NCBI RefSeq assembly: GCF_030056665.1
Contig: NZ_JASHIG010000014.1
Length of the DNA: 64,000 nucleotides
Direction: 5' to 3' (one strand)
From: Flectobacillus roseus
Lineage (GTDB): Bacteria; Bacteroidota; Bacteroidia; Cytophagales; Spirosomataceae
The notes beneath the pieces are model-generated. The model was not told the DNA's origin, made no database searches, and saw only the letters and a program-made list of their open reading frames with translations. The translations under genes were made by a program, and so were the position numbers. How positions within the stretch are numbered: the first letter of the stretch is position 1; every line of letters begins with the position of its first letter. Below, piece by piece: positions 27,874-36,087 of this stretch.

Positions 27874-28950
27874 CTAAATAGAAATATAAACTTCTCCTCT
27901 GCTTATCAGTCTGGCCGTTCGAATCACACCTGAAGACTTCATAGCAACATCCTGATTATTAGTAGAATACCCTAGATTTACAGTGAATTCCCCAGATGGA
28001 TGTTCGATGGAAAAGAAAGAGCTATTTTCTGTGAAATGGGCAATGTGTTTGGTAATGCTTTCAGGTAAAATACAAGCTGTAGCTACCGAAATAGCTGCCA
28101 AAACGCCAATAGCTTCGTGAACCACATGTGGAATAAACATGCGTGTATGTAAAACACCTCCTTGAATTGGAGGCGCGATAAGACACATTTTAGGAATGGT
28201 TTGTTGACTCACGTCACCGAGTTGCATTTTTTCGCCAGCGATTAGTCGAATCGCTTCAATTTTTTGTTTTAAAGACTCATTTTGTTCAAGTTCTGAGATG
28301 CTTTCATAGCCATTCAACCCAAAGTCTGAGGCTCGCATGATTACTACAGGCATTCCATTGTCTATACAAGTTGTCTCAATATCAAGAATCGTATCTATGC
28401 TATTGCGTGTAGGCAAAAGTGCGCCGCAAGTAGCGCCAACCGTTTCTAAATAATTACAAATAATCGGTGCTGAAGTGCCAACTACACCATCAATTTTGGT
28501 ATCGCCTTCATATTGAACCTGATAGTTAGGCGTTTTTACAATTACTTCGCAAATTCCGCCAGTGTTCACCATATTTATTCTGGCGCTTGTGGTAGGAGAA
28601 TTGGCTTTGAAAATTCCAAGCTCAATCGCAAAAGGTAACACTCCCGCCAGCATATTACCACAAGTTTGGAGTGTCGAAACTTTCCCTTTCCCGATTTGAA
28701 CTTGTACAAAAAAGTAGTCTAAATCCGCCTCAGGAATTGATGAAGGACTGACAATGGCAATTTTACTACTCAACGAGGACCCACCCCCTAATCCATCAAT
28801 CTGCCGACTATCGCCTTGAGTTGTTCCTTCAATAGCCGCAATAAGATACTGATTACGAAGGCTTTCATCTTCTGGTAAATCTTTTTTCAAGAAAAAAAGC
28901 CCCTTTGAACTTCCCCCTCGAAAGTGCATATATGGAATGGCTAACTGCAT
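27874..28950 (-). CDS. galD: 4-oxalomesaconate tautomerase (PrpF family, GalD-like)
   Basis: 358 residues, close to the known length of GalD (about 360). PrpF-family landmarks are present: IPYMHFRGGSSKGLFF near the start, QIDGLGGGSSLSSKIAIV (about 50-67), TCGNMLAGVLPFAIE (about 97-111, holding a catalytic-type Cys), the second-half VGATCGALLPT, and the C-terminal segment HPSGEFTVN. The family isomerises double bonds of tricarboxylates without cofactor; GalD converts the keto and enol forms of 4-oxalomesaconate in gallate breakdown. The neighbours are homologues of GalC and GalB, which favours the GalD role over 2-methylaconitate isomerase. It overlaps the upstream DUF1932 gene by 10 bases, showing tight coupling. 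Confidence 0.82.
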   Translation of the reverse strand: MQLAIPYMHFRGGSSKGLFFLKKDLPEDESLRNQYLIAAIEGTTQGDSRQIDGLGGGSSLSSKIAIVSPSSIPEADLDYFFVQVQIGKGKVSTLQTCGNMLAGVLPFAIELGIFKANSPTTSARINMVNTGGICEVIVKTPNYQVQYEGDTKIDGVVGTSAPIICNYLETVGATCGALLPTRNSIDTILDIETTCIDNGMPVVIMRASDFGLNGYESISELEQNESLKQKIEAIRLIAGEKMQLGDVSQQTIPKMCLIAPPIQGGVLHTRMFIPHVVHEAIGVLAAISVATACILPESITKHIAHFTENSSFFSIEHPSGEFTVNLGYSTNNQDVAMKSSGVIRTARLISRGEVYISI

Positions 28951-29714
28951 GATTGTAGGAGTTTTTCTAGATTATTTCTTGTGCCACGAGTAACGATTGG
29001 CTCAACTCCTTGGTCTTCCAACATCTCAATCACAGCTTCCATTTCGTGCATTCTACGCAAAGCGTGTGTACGACTTCCTTCCACAAATCGGTCGATAAGT
29101 TCATCATTACCACCAATCAGCGAACTGATTTGACCTCGGATATAGTCTTCCATACCAAAAGCTTCTCCAGCTTCCATGGCTTCGCAGATAACCGCCGCTA
29201 TGCCTTTGTAAACAATAGAGCGTAAAAGTTTTCGAGTTGCCGCATCTCCAATGATACTATTTTCGACTGAAGAAATATTGAGGTTCAAGGGGTTTACAAA
29301 ATCTAAAAAATCTGAAGCATATTCTCCTGCCGCTAAAAAAGGCGTTAAAATGCCTTTGGGAGGAACGGGCGCCATAATAGCCAAGTCAATAACCTTTACT
29401 TGAGTCGGTGCTAGAATTTTGGCAATAGCCATTTTTTTCTGTGGACCAGAAGTATTCATTTCACAAAAAAACTGATCTGGTTTTGCCACAGATGCTATTT
29501 CTTGAGCAATTTCTAAAGACGCAGATGATAAATTAACACTAAATATCAAATCAGCATAGCTTACCGCCTCTGGATTAGTCGAAACTAATTGAACATTTGG
29601 ATGTAATTTGTATGTTGGATTCGGGTCGTGTCCCCAAATTTGATGTCCTTTTTCTGCTAAATCATTGGCAAAGCGAGAGCCTGCCTCGCCTAAACCTAAT
29701 ATGGCTATTTTCAT
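28941..29714 (-). CDS. NAD(P)-dependent oxidoreductase with DUF1932 domain
   Basis: 257 residues. The N-terminal Rossmann fold begins IAILGLGEAGSRFANDLAEKGH (6-phosphogluconate dehydrogenase-like NAD-binding domain, about 1-150). The C-terminal helical part (about 165-250), with SIVYKGIAAVICEAMEAGEAFGMEDY and RRMHEMEAVIEMLEDQGVEP, fits DUF1932. Such beta-hydroxyacid-dehydrogenase relatives occur in aromatic-acid clusters without a settled reaction. The gallate route proper needs no dehydrogenase, so this gene is the odd member of the module. It could oxidise a 4-carboxy-2-hydroxymuconate semialdehyde-like ring-cleavage product (the role LigC plays elsewhere) or act on a downstream hydroxyacid. 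Translationally coupled to galD. Confidence 0.7.
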   Translation of the reverse strand: MKIAILGLGEAGSRFANDLAEKGHQIWGHDPNPTYKLHPNVQLVSTNPEAVSYADLIFSVNLSSASLEIAQEIASVAKPDQFFCEMNTSGPQKKMAIAKILAPTQVKVIDLAIMAPVPPKGILTPFLAAGEYASDFLDFVNPLNLNISSVENSIIGDAATRKLLRSIVYKGIAAVICEAMEAGEAFGMEDYIRGQISSLIGGNDELIDRFVEGSRTHALRRMHEMEAVIEMLEDQGVEPIVTRGTRNNLEKLLQSCS

Positions 29715-29860
29715 GATATTTCGTTATTTAAAAAACTTAATGCCTTTGTTGGAGTTATCTTCAACAAACTTGGGTAAGCAACAAAGCACCTATCTTGTAT
29801 TCTTCCAGCTTGGCTAGATGCTGACGCGAATCTCATTGGAAACAATTCCAACGATGGCAT

Positions 29861-30478
29861 CTAATATCCAAACTTTTCATCCCAACCATAAATCTGCAAG
29901 GACGTCTTGCCTTCTCTGAGTTGTTCTCGAACCTTTTCTTCTTTAGATTCTCTGGCGATTGCTTTTTCGATAGTTTCTTCGATTTTTTCTTGAGGAATAA
30001 TCACAACCCCGTCTCTATCTCCAACAACAATATCACCTGAATTAATAAGAATATTGCCTATCATAATGGGTTCGTTGAGCGTACCATCTCCGTAGTTAGA
30101 AGTACCTTGAATACATAAGCCACGACTAAAAACAGGAAAACCCATAGCCTCAATATCGTCGGCATCACGAACACATCCGTCGATTACCAAACCATTGATT
30201 CCTTTGGTTTTAGCGCCTAAACTCATCAAGTCACCCCAATAACCAGCTTCATAAAATCCTGAACAATTGGCAATTAGCACATCGCCAGCTTTTGCATAGG
30301 CATAGGCACGATGCAAAAGCATATTGTCGCGTGGCATGGTTTGAACGGTGAACGCAGGTCCGCAGACTTTCATATTTTTCGCAATCGGCTTGATAGCTGA
30401 GGGTAAATTCCCTTTTTTACCCATGGCTTCATGCAATGTAGCAGCCGAAAATTTGGCAAGTTCTTGTATTAAATCCAT
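29861..30478 (-). CDS. galC: 4-carboxy-4-hydroxy-2-oxoadipate aldolase (RraA-like, GalC-like)
   Basis: 205 residues; HMG/CHA aldolases of the RraA-like fold are a little over 200. Key segments are FSAATLHEAMGKKG (about 9-22), NCSGFYEAGYWGDLMSLGAKTKGINGLVIDGCVRD (about 71-105, with the Arg-Asp pair binding the divalent metal and substrate) and VVGDRDGVVIIPQE (about 152-165). These are features of class II pyruvate aldolases that split CHA to pyruvate and oxaloacetate. The galB-like gene is 3 bases upstream, and galD-like and DUF1932 genes lie downstream after 146 bases. Context makes CHA the likely substrate rather than HMG. Fold assignment is firm; substrate is inferred from neighbours. Confidence 0.82.
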   Translation of the reverse strand: MDLIQELAKFSAATLHEAMGKKGNLPSAIKPIAKNMKVCGPAFTVQTMPRDNMLLHRAYAYAKAGDVLIANCSGFYEAGYWGDLMSLGAKTKGINGLVIDGCVRDADDIEAMGFPVFSRGLCIQGTSNYGDGTLNEPIMIGNILINSGDIVVGDRDGVVIIPQEKIEETIEKAIARESKEEKVREQLREGKTSLQIYGWDEKFGY

Positions 30479-30481
30479 AAC

Positions 30482-31201
30482 TTAAAAAATGGTATTAGTG
30501 ACTCTTGGTACTTGACTTTGATGTGCCTCAGCAAATTGTACATTTTTTTGTCCAGAAATTCTTCTTGCGTGATTTCCACGTCGAGAAGCCAACTCAGCGT
30601 AATAATCTCTTAAGTATTTTTGAGCCCCCATGCAGTCCATTGCTGCCATTTTTTTGTCCATTACTGAAGTAATATCTACGAAGGTATCTGGAGAAAAGCC
30701 ACAAAGCTCTGGCTGATGTGGCTCGAATGAATACCAAGCTGGCGGGTCGATATTCTTAAATGCACTTGGTACACCTGCTCCGCAAGACAACAATCGAGCA
30801 CGCTGCGTAGCTTGAAATGCTAAGGGATGATCTGGATTAAAAGGGTCTTTTTCTGAATGGGTTAGGATAACAGTCGGCTCAAAATCACCAATAATATGGG
30901 TTAATTGGGTAATTCTTTCATCTGAAATCAACATTGGATAATCGCCCCAATCTAAGAATTGAATGGGTGTTCCTAAAATATCCGCTGCTTTTTGAGCCTG
31001 CTCGTGACGAATTTCTTTTACATTATCGACACTTCGTTTTGGGTTTTCTTTCCACAATTCCCCCGATTCGCCTCTTTCTCCGTATGACATACAAACAACG
31101 AGGGTTTCGGCACCTTCTTCAATGGCCTTGGCAATGGTTCCTGCTGAGCGCCAAACGAAATCCGCCGAATGAGCTCCTATGACTAATAATTTCTTGTTCA
31201 T
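30482..31201 (-). CDS. galB: 4-oxalomesaconate hydratase (PIG-L/LmbE family, GalB-like)
   Basis: 239 residues of the LmbE/PIG-L fold. Instead of the common AHPDD motif it has GAHSADFVWRSAGTIAKA (about 8-25), a variant associated with GalB-type enzymes. ILTHSEKDPFNPDHPLAFQATQRA (about 112-135) contributes the further histidines of the metal site. GalB is a zinc-dependent hydratase in gallate degradation, evolved from a deacetylase fold. The next downstream gene is the GalC-like aldolase (3-base gap), and the GalD-like tautomerase is in the same operon. Together they cover every step from 4-oxalomesaconate to pyruvate plus oxaloacetate. The dioxygenase gene lies 74 bases upstream. Confidence 0.82.
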   Translation of the reverse strand: MNKKLLVIGAHSADFVWRSAGTIAKAIEEGAETLVVCMSYGERGESGELWKENPKRSVDNVKEIRHEQAQKAADILGTPIQFLDWGDYPMLISDERITQLTHIIGDFEPTVILTHSEKDPFNPDHPLAFQATQRARLLSCGAGVPSAFKNIDPPAWYSFEPHQPELCGFSPDTFVDITSVMDKKMAAMDCMGAQKYLRDYYAELASRRGNHARRISGQKNVQFAEAHQSQVPRVTNTIF

Positions 31202-31275
31202 GATAATAATTGGTGGTTTGAAGAGACTTTATTTTAATAAAAAATTCAGCACTTAAAATTCAACATTCAAAACTC

Positions 31276-32229
31276 CTACAGGTCTTCTGGCATGGGTGTA
31301 CCTCTTGTATGAAAGCTATCGACGGTTTTGAGTCCCCAAGCTTGCCCTTTCGAACGTTCCTCTCGATTCCAGACAACGGTCTCATAATCTGGGTCTAAAA
31401 TGAGTCTTGCCGTAGGATTAGCTATTTCAATTCTATTACCCCCTGGTTCATACACATACAGGAAGAACGTTTGCTGAATAGCATGTTTATGTGGACCCGT
31501 TTCGATAAAAATGCCATTTTCCAGAGCGATGTCTGCTGCCAAAAGAACCTCTTCACGACTGTTTACGGCGTAAGTCAAATGATGAAAACGACCCGATAAG
31601 CCCGAATGATCCTCGGTAATGGCAAGATCATAAGATTTGGAATTTACCGAAACCCAAACACCCTTAGGTTTTTCATCAAAAACAATGGTTTCGGTCATGC
31701 GACCGCCTAAAACCTTGAACTGGAAGTCACTAAAGGCTACAATATCTTTGGCTAGTAAATTGAGGTGATCTATTCGCCTTACATTCATACCTCTGCCAGG
31801 GAATTTACTAGCAGTATTCTTAAGGGCTGATTTGTGTTGCTCGTCAGGTTGGTATTTACGGGTGTCAAAATAAATTTCTGCCAAATGTCCATCGGGATAG
31901 CGGAACATAAAAGTATCGCCATAGCCACATTCGCCCTCGTGCCAGCGAATACCCAGATTTGCTTGCTGTATTGCTTTTACGCGTCTTTCGAGAGCCGATT
32001 GACTGCGAGCACGCCAAGCAAAATGCCCAATACCTGCATGACGATGCGCTCGAAGCTTGAGGGTATAATGCTCATAATCGTCATACGCACGCAAATAGGC
32101 GCAATCTTCATGGGTTTCGACAAGCATCATTCCAAGAATTTCCGTGAAAAATCGGATACTCTCATCGAGTTTTGGTGTGAGTAATTCGACATGAGCCAAA
32201 TGTGCCAATTCCCAAGTAATATCTTCCAT
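31276..32229 (-). CDS. Type I (VOC superfamily) extradiol ring-cleavage dioxygenase
   Basis: 317 residues with two vicinal-oxygen-chelate domains (about 8-125 and 150-275), the catechol 2,3-dioxygenase arrangement. Expected Fe(II) ligands are present: His155 in IDHLNLL, His217 in RFHHLTY and Glu268 in EPGGNRIEIA. GPHKH (His247/His249) and Tyr258/Tyr260 in FFLYVYEP are the usual acid-base residues. It is therefore a competent ring-cleavage enzyme, not a degenerate VOC protein. It is the first gene of the operon leading into GalB, GalC and GalD homologues, and the only ring-cleavage gene there. Known gallate dioxygenases belong to the unrelated LigAB fold. Substrate is inferred: gallate, protocatechuate or a related catechol. 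A C-terminal tail (275-317) extends beyond the core. Confidence 0.85.
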   Translation of the reverse strand: MEDITWELAHLAHVELLTPKLDESIRFFTEILGMMLVETHEDCAYLRAYDDYEHYTLKLRAHRHAGIGHFAWRARSQSALERRVKAIQQANLGIRWHEGECGYGDTFMFRYPDGHLAEIYFDTRKYQPDEQHKSALKNTASKFPGRGMNVRRIDHLNLLAKDIVAFSDFQFKVLGGRMTETIVFDEKPKGVWVSVNSKSYDLAITEDHSGLSGRFHHLTYAVNSREEVLLAADIALENGIFIETGPHKHAIQQTFFLYVYEPGGNRIEIANPTARLILDPDYETVVWNREERSKGQAWGLKTVDSFHTRGTPMPEDL

Positions 32230-32262
32230 AACGAGTGGTTTTGTGTTGTTTAAAACGTATTA

Positions 32263-32316
32263 CAAAATTAGGCTCATGCGAAGGTTTTATTAGGAGACTT
32301 TTTGTACTTTTAAGGA
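32263..32316 (-). promoter_or_regulatory. Candidate promoter and AraC-type operator of the gal-like operon
   Basis: On the minus strand TAATTTTG (32263-32270) matches the Bacteroidota -7 consensus TAnnTTTG. Starting 22 bases upstream of it are two direct half-sites, TCTCCTAATA and TATCCTTAAA. Their TCC cores (32293-32295 and 32314-32316) are exactly 21 bases apart. I see no clear -33 TTTG, consistent with an activator-dependent promoter. The pobA promoter has the same layout. Confidence 0.5.
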
Positions 32317-32330
32317 TAAAATTCGAACAT

Positions 32331-33215
32331 ATGTCAATGGATTCACTCAAAGAAATTACCAATTTTGATGGACTTTATGGGGATGAAAATGGCAAATATT
32401 CCTCTGAATATTTGTTTTTAGAGCCCATTTCTACAAGAAGTAAAGAATTTGATTGGCAAATCAAACCACATATACATTTAAAACTTTTCCAAGTTTTTGT
32501 AGTAAAAAAAGGCTCACTTCGCTTTACAGATGCTATTTCCGAATACGAACTAAATGCACCTTGCTTGATGGTGATTCCTGCTATGGCATTACATGGACTG
32601 GTGTATCATCCAGATATTGAAGGAAGTATTTTGACTTTGTCGGAAAAAATCATTGAAGATATTTTTGAAACATCACACCGTATTTGGCAGACCTTCGAAA
32701 AAGTAAGAATTATACAGTCATTTGATGAAAGTGGTACATTCGAAAAAATGCTTTATCAATTAGCATTGGCAGAGTACGAATTATTTAGTGAAAATCCAGA
32801 AAGAATGATGATGATTAAAGCTTGTTTGACCCAGTTTTTCTTGCATATTCATCGATTGGCTACACAAGACGCTGACCTTTCTGGAGATTCCTTACAAATG
32901 GCTTATTTTAGAAAGTTTTTACAAAATATCAAAAAGTCTTCGCACCAAAAAAGTATTCCTGATTTTGCGGAAGACTTAAACATTTCTGCCGTTCATTTGA
33001 ATCGAATTTGTAAAGCTATCGCAGGCAAATCAGCCATAGAGTTGGTGCACCAACATTTGATTCAAGAAGCCCAAAAGTATTTGCTACATACGTCTTATTC
33101 TATTTCTGAAATTGCCTATTTGCTTGATTTTGAATATCCTAATTATTTTGCCAAACTCTTCAAAAAACATATTGGTTTATCCCCCGCCGAATATCGACAA
33201 GTGGATAGGAGGTAG
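32331..33215 (+). CDS. AraC family regulator, probable activator of the gal-like operon
   Basis: 294 residues from the ATG at 32331. A longer frame to 32235 would overlap the divergent promoter and adds no recognisable domain. The N-terminal cupin-like effector domain (about 15-110) has FDWQIKPHIHLKLFQVFVV and IPAMALHGLVYHPD. The C-terminal AraC DNA-binding domain (about 200-290) has two helix-turn-helix motifs, IPDFAEDLNISAVHLNRICKA and SISEIAYLLDFEYPNYFAKLFK, ending GLSPAEYR. It is divergent from the type I dioxygenase operon across 101 bases. It is a clear paralogue of the 42782 protein (shared GLYGD, EP, WQI and HIH positions), which is divergent from pobA, so each probably senses an aromatic acid. 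Confidence 0.85.
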   Translation: MSMDSLKEITNFDGLYGDENGKYSSEYLFLEPISTRSKEFDWQIKPHIHLKLFQVFVVKKGSLRFTDAISEYELNAPCLMVIPAMALHGLVYHPDIEGSILTLSEKIIEDIFETSHRIWQTFEKVRIIQSFDESGTFEKMLYQLALAEYELFSENPERMMMIKACLTQFFLHIHRLATQDADLSGDSLQMAYFRKFLQNIKKSSHQKSIPDFAEDLNISAVHLNRICKAIAGKSAIELVHQHLIQEAQKYLLHTSYSISEIAYLLDFEYPNYFAKLFKKHIGLSPAEYRQVDRR

Positions 33216-33266
33216 GTGTTTCAATGAATTTTATGTATTTTAGGCACAGTAATCTCCTAATATTCT

Positions 33267-34091
33267 ATGTTTTATCAAGTATTTTCTCCCCAGCCAGCAC
33301 TTCGAGAATTTGTGAATAATATCATGATTTTTCGACTTGATATGCCTGCCATAGGTAAAAATCCTACGGTGGTGCTACCTCCATTGGGGGAGCAATGCCT
33401 CTACTTTTATCCGCTAGAATCCCCTGTGAGTGAGTATCTGGACAAGGAGAAAATGATTAAACTATCACCGAGTATTTTGGTTGGTCCACAGGTGAATCGA
33501 GTTAAGTTAACGATGCCTTTTCATAGTTATACCGTTAAAGTCGGATTTCAACCTGGAGGATTATACAGAATTTTAGGTATTCCGATGAATGAAATGGTGA
33601 TGGATGAATCGCTGGATAGTGTTTATTTTCTGGATAAAGAAATCCAATTTATCAATGAGCAACTTTGTGAGTTGTCTGAGGCAAAAGCTATTTTACACCT
33701 TGTTGAGGGGTTTTTACTCAAAAAAGCCCAGCAACTTCGACCAGTTTTGCCTGTAGATAAGGTACTTTCGCTAGTTCATCAAAAAGGAGGTTTGATGAAA
33801 GTTGAAGATATTGCTGAAAATGCCTGTGTTAGTACTCGCCAGTTAGAGCGGTTATTCCAACAAAGAATTGGTTTGCAACCTCGTTTTTTTACTCGCATTA
33901 CTCGTTTTGCCAAAGCTTGGCGTATAAAAGAAAGCAATCCTCAAATCAAGTGGACTACTATTGCATACGATTGTGGTTATTTTGACCAAATGCACTTAAT
34001 TCGGGATTTTAAGACATTTTGTGGTAGTTCTCCCTCTGTGATAGAAGATGAAATTAAAGCCTCTTCCTTTACTTTGGGAGGTCAGTTGTAG
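33267..34091 (+). CDS. AraC family regulator with DUF6597-type N-terminus
   Basis: 274 residues. The N-terminal region (about 5-150; PQPALREFVNNIMIFR, VVLPPLGEQCLYFYP, VKVGFQPGGLYRILGIPMNEM) resembles the DUF6597-type sensor found in many Bacteroidota regulators. The C-terminal helix-turn-helix pair is VEDIAENACVSTRQLERLFQQRIGLQP and WTTIAYDCGYFDQMHLIRDFKTFCGSSP (about 180-255). It starts 51 bases after the upstream AraC gene and 81 bases before a secreted SnoaL/NTF2-like gene. It is not closely related to the other three AraC proteins in the island. Its target is unknown; it may control the following gene rather than aromatic catabolism. Confidence 0.82.
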   Translation: MFYQVFSPQPALREFVNNIMIFRLDMPAIGKNPTVVLPPLGEQCLYFYPLESPVSEYLDKEKMIKLSPSILVGPQVNRVKLTMPFHSYTVKVGFQPGGLYRILGIPMNEMVMDESLDSVYFLDKEIQFINEQLCELSEAKAILHLVEGFLLKKAQQLRPVLPVDKVLSLVHQKGGLMKVEDIAENACVSTRQLERLFQQRIGLQPRFFTRITRFAKAWRIKESNPQIKWTTIAYDCGYFDQMHLIRDFKTFCGSSPSVIEDEIKASSFTLGGQL

Positions 34092-34172
34092 AGCTAAACA
34101 TGTCGCATTGATACTATTTTAGCCGATTGCTCCTTAATAATTTTGTCACTATAAAACTTAAACATTATAGTT

Positions 34173-34679
34173 ATGAAATATCTACTTTTTATCTTGGCAA
34201 CATGGGGATTTTCAACATTTACTTGTCTGGCACAAAATCAAGAACAAGACAAAGCGATTATTGAAGGACAAATAGATTTATTTTTTAAAGATTGGGAAAA
34301 CCACAACTTCGAGAATATGGTCAATTATGCTACCGAAGATTCGGATTGGGTCAATGTAGTAGGTATGTGGTGGAAAAATCGGAAGGAGGTGATTTATGCG
34401 CATAATGTCTTTCACAAGGTTATGTTCAGGAATACTAAACTAACCAAAACATCTGTTCATACTAGATTCATTACCAAGGATGTAGCGGTAGTTCGATTGT
34501 ATTGGCACATGGGAGAATACACAACGCCAAGTGGCAATCTTCACGACGAAGCTGAAAATATTGCGATGATGGTATTTGTAAAAAAAGCAGAAAAATGGCT
34601 TTTGACGGCTACTGAAAATTTGGTTATAGAAGAAGTTGCACAGAAAAGTAATCCCGTCAATCGAATGTCCAAAGAATAA
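34173..34679 (+). CDS. Secreted SnoaL/NTF2-like protein
   Basis: 168 residues with a signal peptide (YLLFILATWGFSTFTCLAQ). The mature part (about 25-155) has the cone-shaped NTF2/SnoaL pattern: IEGQIDLFFKDWENHNFENMVNYATEDSDWVNVVGMWWKNRKEV, a long strand region, then AVVRLYWHMGEYTTPSG and KKAEKWLLTATENLVI. The family includes isomerases, hydrolases and binding proteins; catalytic residues are not conserved enough for me to name a reaction. Co-directional with the preceding AraC gene and followed by a strong terminator. Export to the periplasm separates it from the cytoplasmic catabolic enzymes. Confidence 0.75.
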   Translation: MKYLLFILATWGFSTFTCLAQNQEQDKAIIEGQIDLFFKDWENHNFENMVNYATEDSDWVNVVGMWWKNRKEVIYAHNVFHKVMFRNTKLTKTSVHTRFITKDVAVVRLYWHMGEYTTPSGNLHDEAENIAMMVFVKKAEKWLLTATENLVIEEVAQKSNPVNRMSKE

Positions 34680-34693
34680 TTGACTGATAAAAA

Positions 34694-34729
34694 TCTACTA
34701 GCTAGCAAGTCTATTTGCTAGCTAGTAGA
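34694..34729. terminator. Bidirectional terminator between convergent genes
   Basis: TCTACTAGCTAGCAA and its exact complement form a 15-base stem around GTCTAT. It serves the SnoaL-like gene from the left and pcaB from the right. Confidence 0.85.
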
Positions 34730-34745
34730 ATACTAAAAATCTGAT

Positions 34746-36065
34746 CTATTGAATGAAATGAGCAGCCATTTCATGTGCAAAACCAATAGAATTCTGTGGA
34801 GAAAATAACTCCTGAATATGTGCTTCTGAAAGAAATGACCTGATTTTGGCATTTTCTAAAGCTAATTCTTTCAAATGTTTTCCTTGTGCTGTCGCTTCTT
34901 TACAGAGTTCTTCTACCATTTCATGAGCTTCACTTTTACCTATAGTTTCAGCCAAAGCAAAAGAGAGATTTTCGGCATAAATCAATCCTTGTGTTATCTC
35001 CAAATTGGCTAACATTTTGTCAGGATTGACTTCTAATCCATTGGTCAACATACTCATTTGTCGTACACTTCCAGCGGTTAATTGTACCACCTGTGCAAGT
35101 GTTTCCCATTCAGAATGCCATGCGCCAGTCGCTCGCTCGTGGTCTTGTACTTGAGCACTCAACAGTGTTGCAATCAAATTAGGAACACGCTGTGCATTGG
35201 CTAAAATAGCAATAGAAGAAACAGGGTTGCGCTTATGTGGCATCGTCGACGACCCGCCTTTTCCTTTGCCTGCTGGCTCAAATACTTCGGCTATTTCAGT
35301 TTGCATCAACAGACTGATATCTTTGGCGATTTTTCCTAAACTTCCCGAAAGCATACCAAGTGTTGTGGCTATTTCTACCACAAAATCCCGCTGCGTATGC
35401 CATGAAATGGGATGGTATTCGAGCCCCATATTGGTTGCCATACGCTGTGCAATGGCTAACCCTTTGTGAGGCATACTAGCTAAAGTTCCGACTGCACCAC
35501 CCAATTGAAGATAGTATTTCAAAGACTCCAATCGCTGTTTTGCTCTTTGAAGACTATCTATCCAAATGGCTACTTTATAATCAAAACTAATAGGGCGAGC
35601 TTGTTGCATAAAAGAGCGACCTATCAAAAAAGTATCTTGATGCGCTAAGGCCAAAACCCTTAATTGCTCTATACTTTGGGTCAACAAAGGAAGCATCAAA
35701 TGAATGGCGTCTTTGCACTGCAACATCATGGCAGTATCAATCACATCTTGACTGGTAGCACCAAAATGGACGAACTTTGATGCATCTGCGCTTTCTGCTT
35801 TGACGACTGATGTTAACTGTTTGACCAAAGGAATAGCGATATTTCCACCCAGACCTACCTGTGCCTTTAGTTGAGAAATATCTATTTTTTCAACCTTACA
35901 ACAATGCGCTATAACTTCAGCAAACTGACTAGGAATAAACGTACATTCTGCTTGAGATTTTGCTAAATGTGCCTCAAAATCAAGGAGATACCGAATGCTT
36001 TTTTCAGCAGTATATAATTCACTTATTCGCTTATCGTAAAATAAGGTTTGAAATAAATCATTCAT
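34746..36065 (-). CDS. pcaB: 3-carboxy-cis,cis-muconate cycloisomerase
   Basis: 439 residues, within the family range of about 400-450. It is a fumarase/aspartase superfamily enzyme: the N-terminal domain has IRYLLDFEAHLAKSQAECTFIP, the central helical bundle has HFGATSQDVIDTAMMLQ, and the signature loop GGSSTMPHKRNPVSSI is near residue 275. It converts 3-carboxymuconate, the ring-opened product of protocatechuate 3,4-dioxygenase, to 4-carboxymuconolactone. The C-terminal domain contains QGLIYAENLSFALAETIGKSEAHEMVEELC. It is the last gene of the minus-strand pca run, 22 bases after pcaF. The pca context excludes adenylosuccinate lyase, which shares the loop. Confidence 0.92.
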   Translation of the reverse strand: MNDLFQTLFYDKRISELYTAEKSIRYLLDFEAHLAKSQAECTFIPSQFAEVIAHCCKVEKIDISQLKAQVGLGGNIAIPLVKQLTSVVKAESADASKFVHFGATSQDVIDTAMMLQCKDAIHLMLPLLTQSIEQLRVLALAHQDTFLIGRSFMQQARPISFDYKVAIWIDSLQRAKQRLESLKYYLQLGGAVGTLASMPHKGLAIAQRMATNMGLEYHPISWHTQRDFVVEIATTLGMLSGSLGKIAKDISLLMQTEIAEVFEPAGKGKGGSSTMPHKRNPVSSIAILANAQRVPNLIATLLSAQVQDHERATGAWHSEWETLAQVVQLTAGSVRQMSMLTNGLEVNPDKMLANLEITQGLIYAENLSFALAETIGKSEAHEMVEELCKEATAQGKHLKELALENAKIRSFLSEAHIQELFSPQNSIGFAHEMAAHFIQ

Positions 36066-36087
36066 GAGAGATTGATTTTAGCGACAA

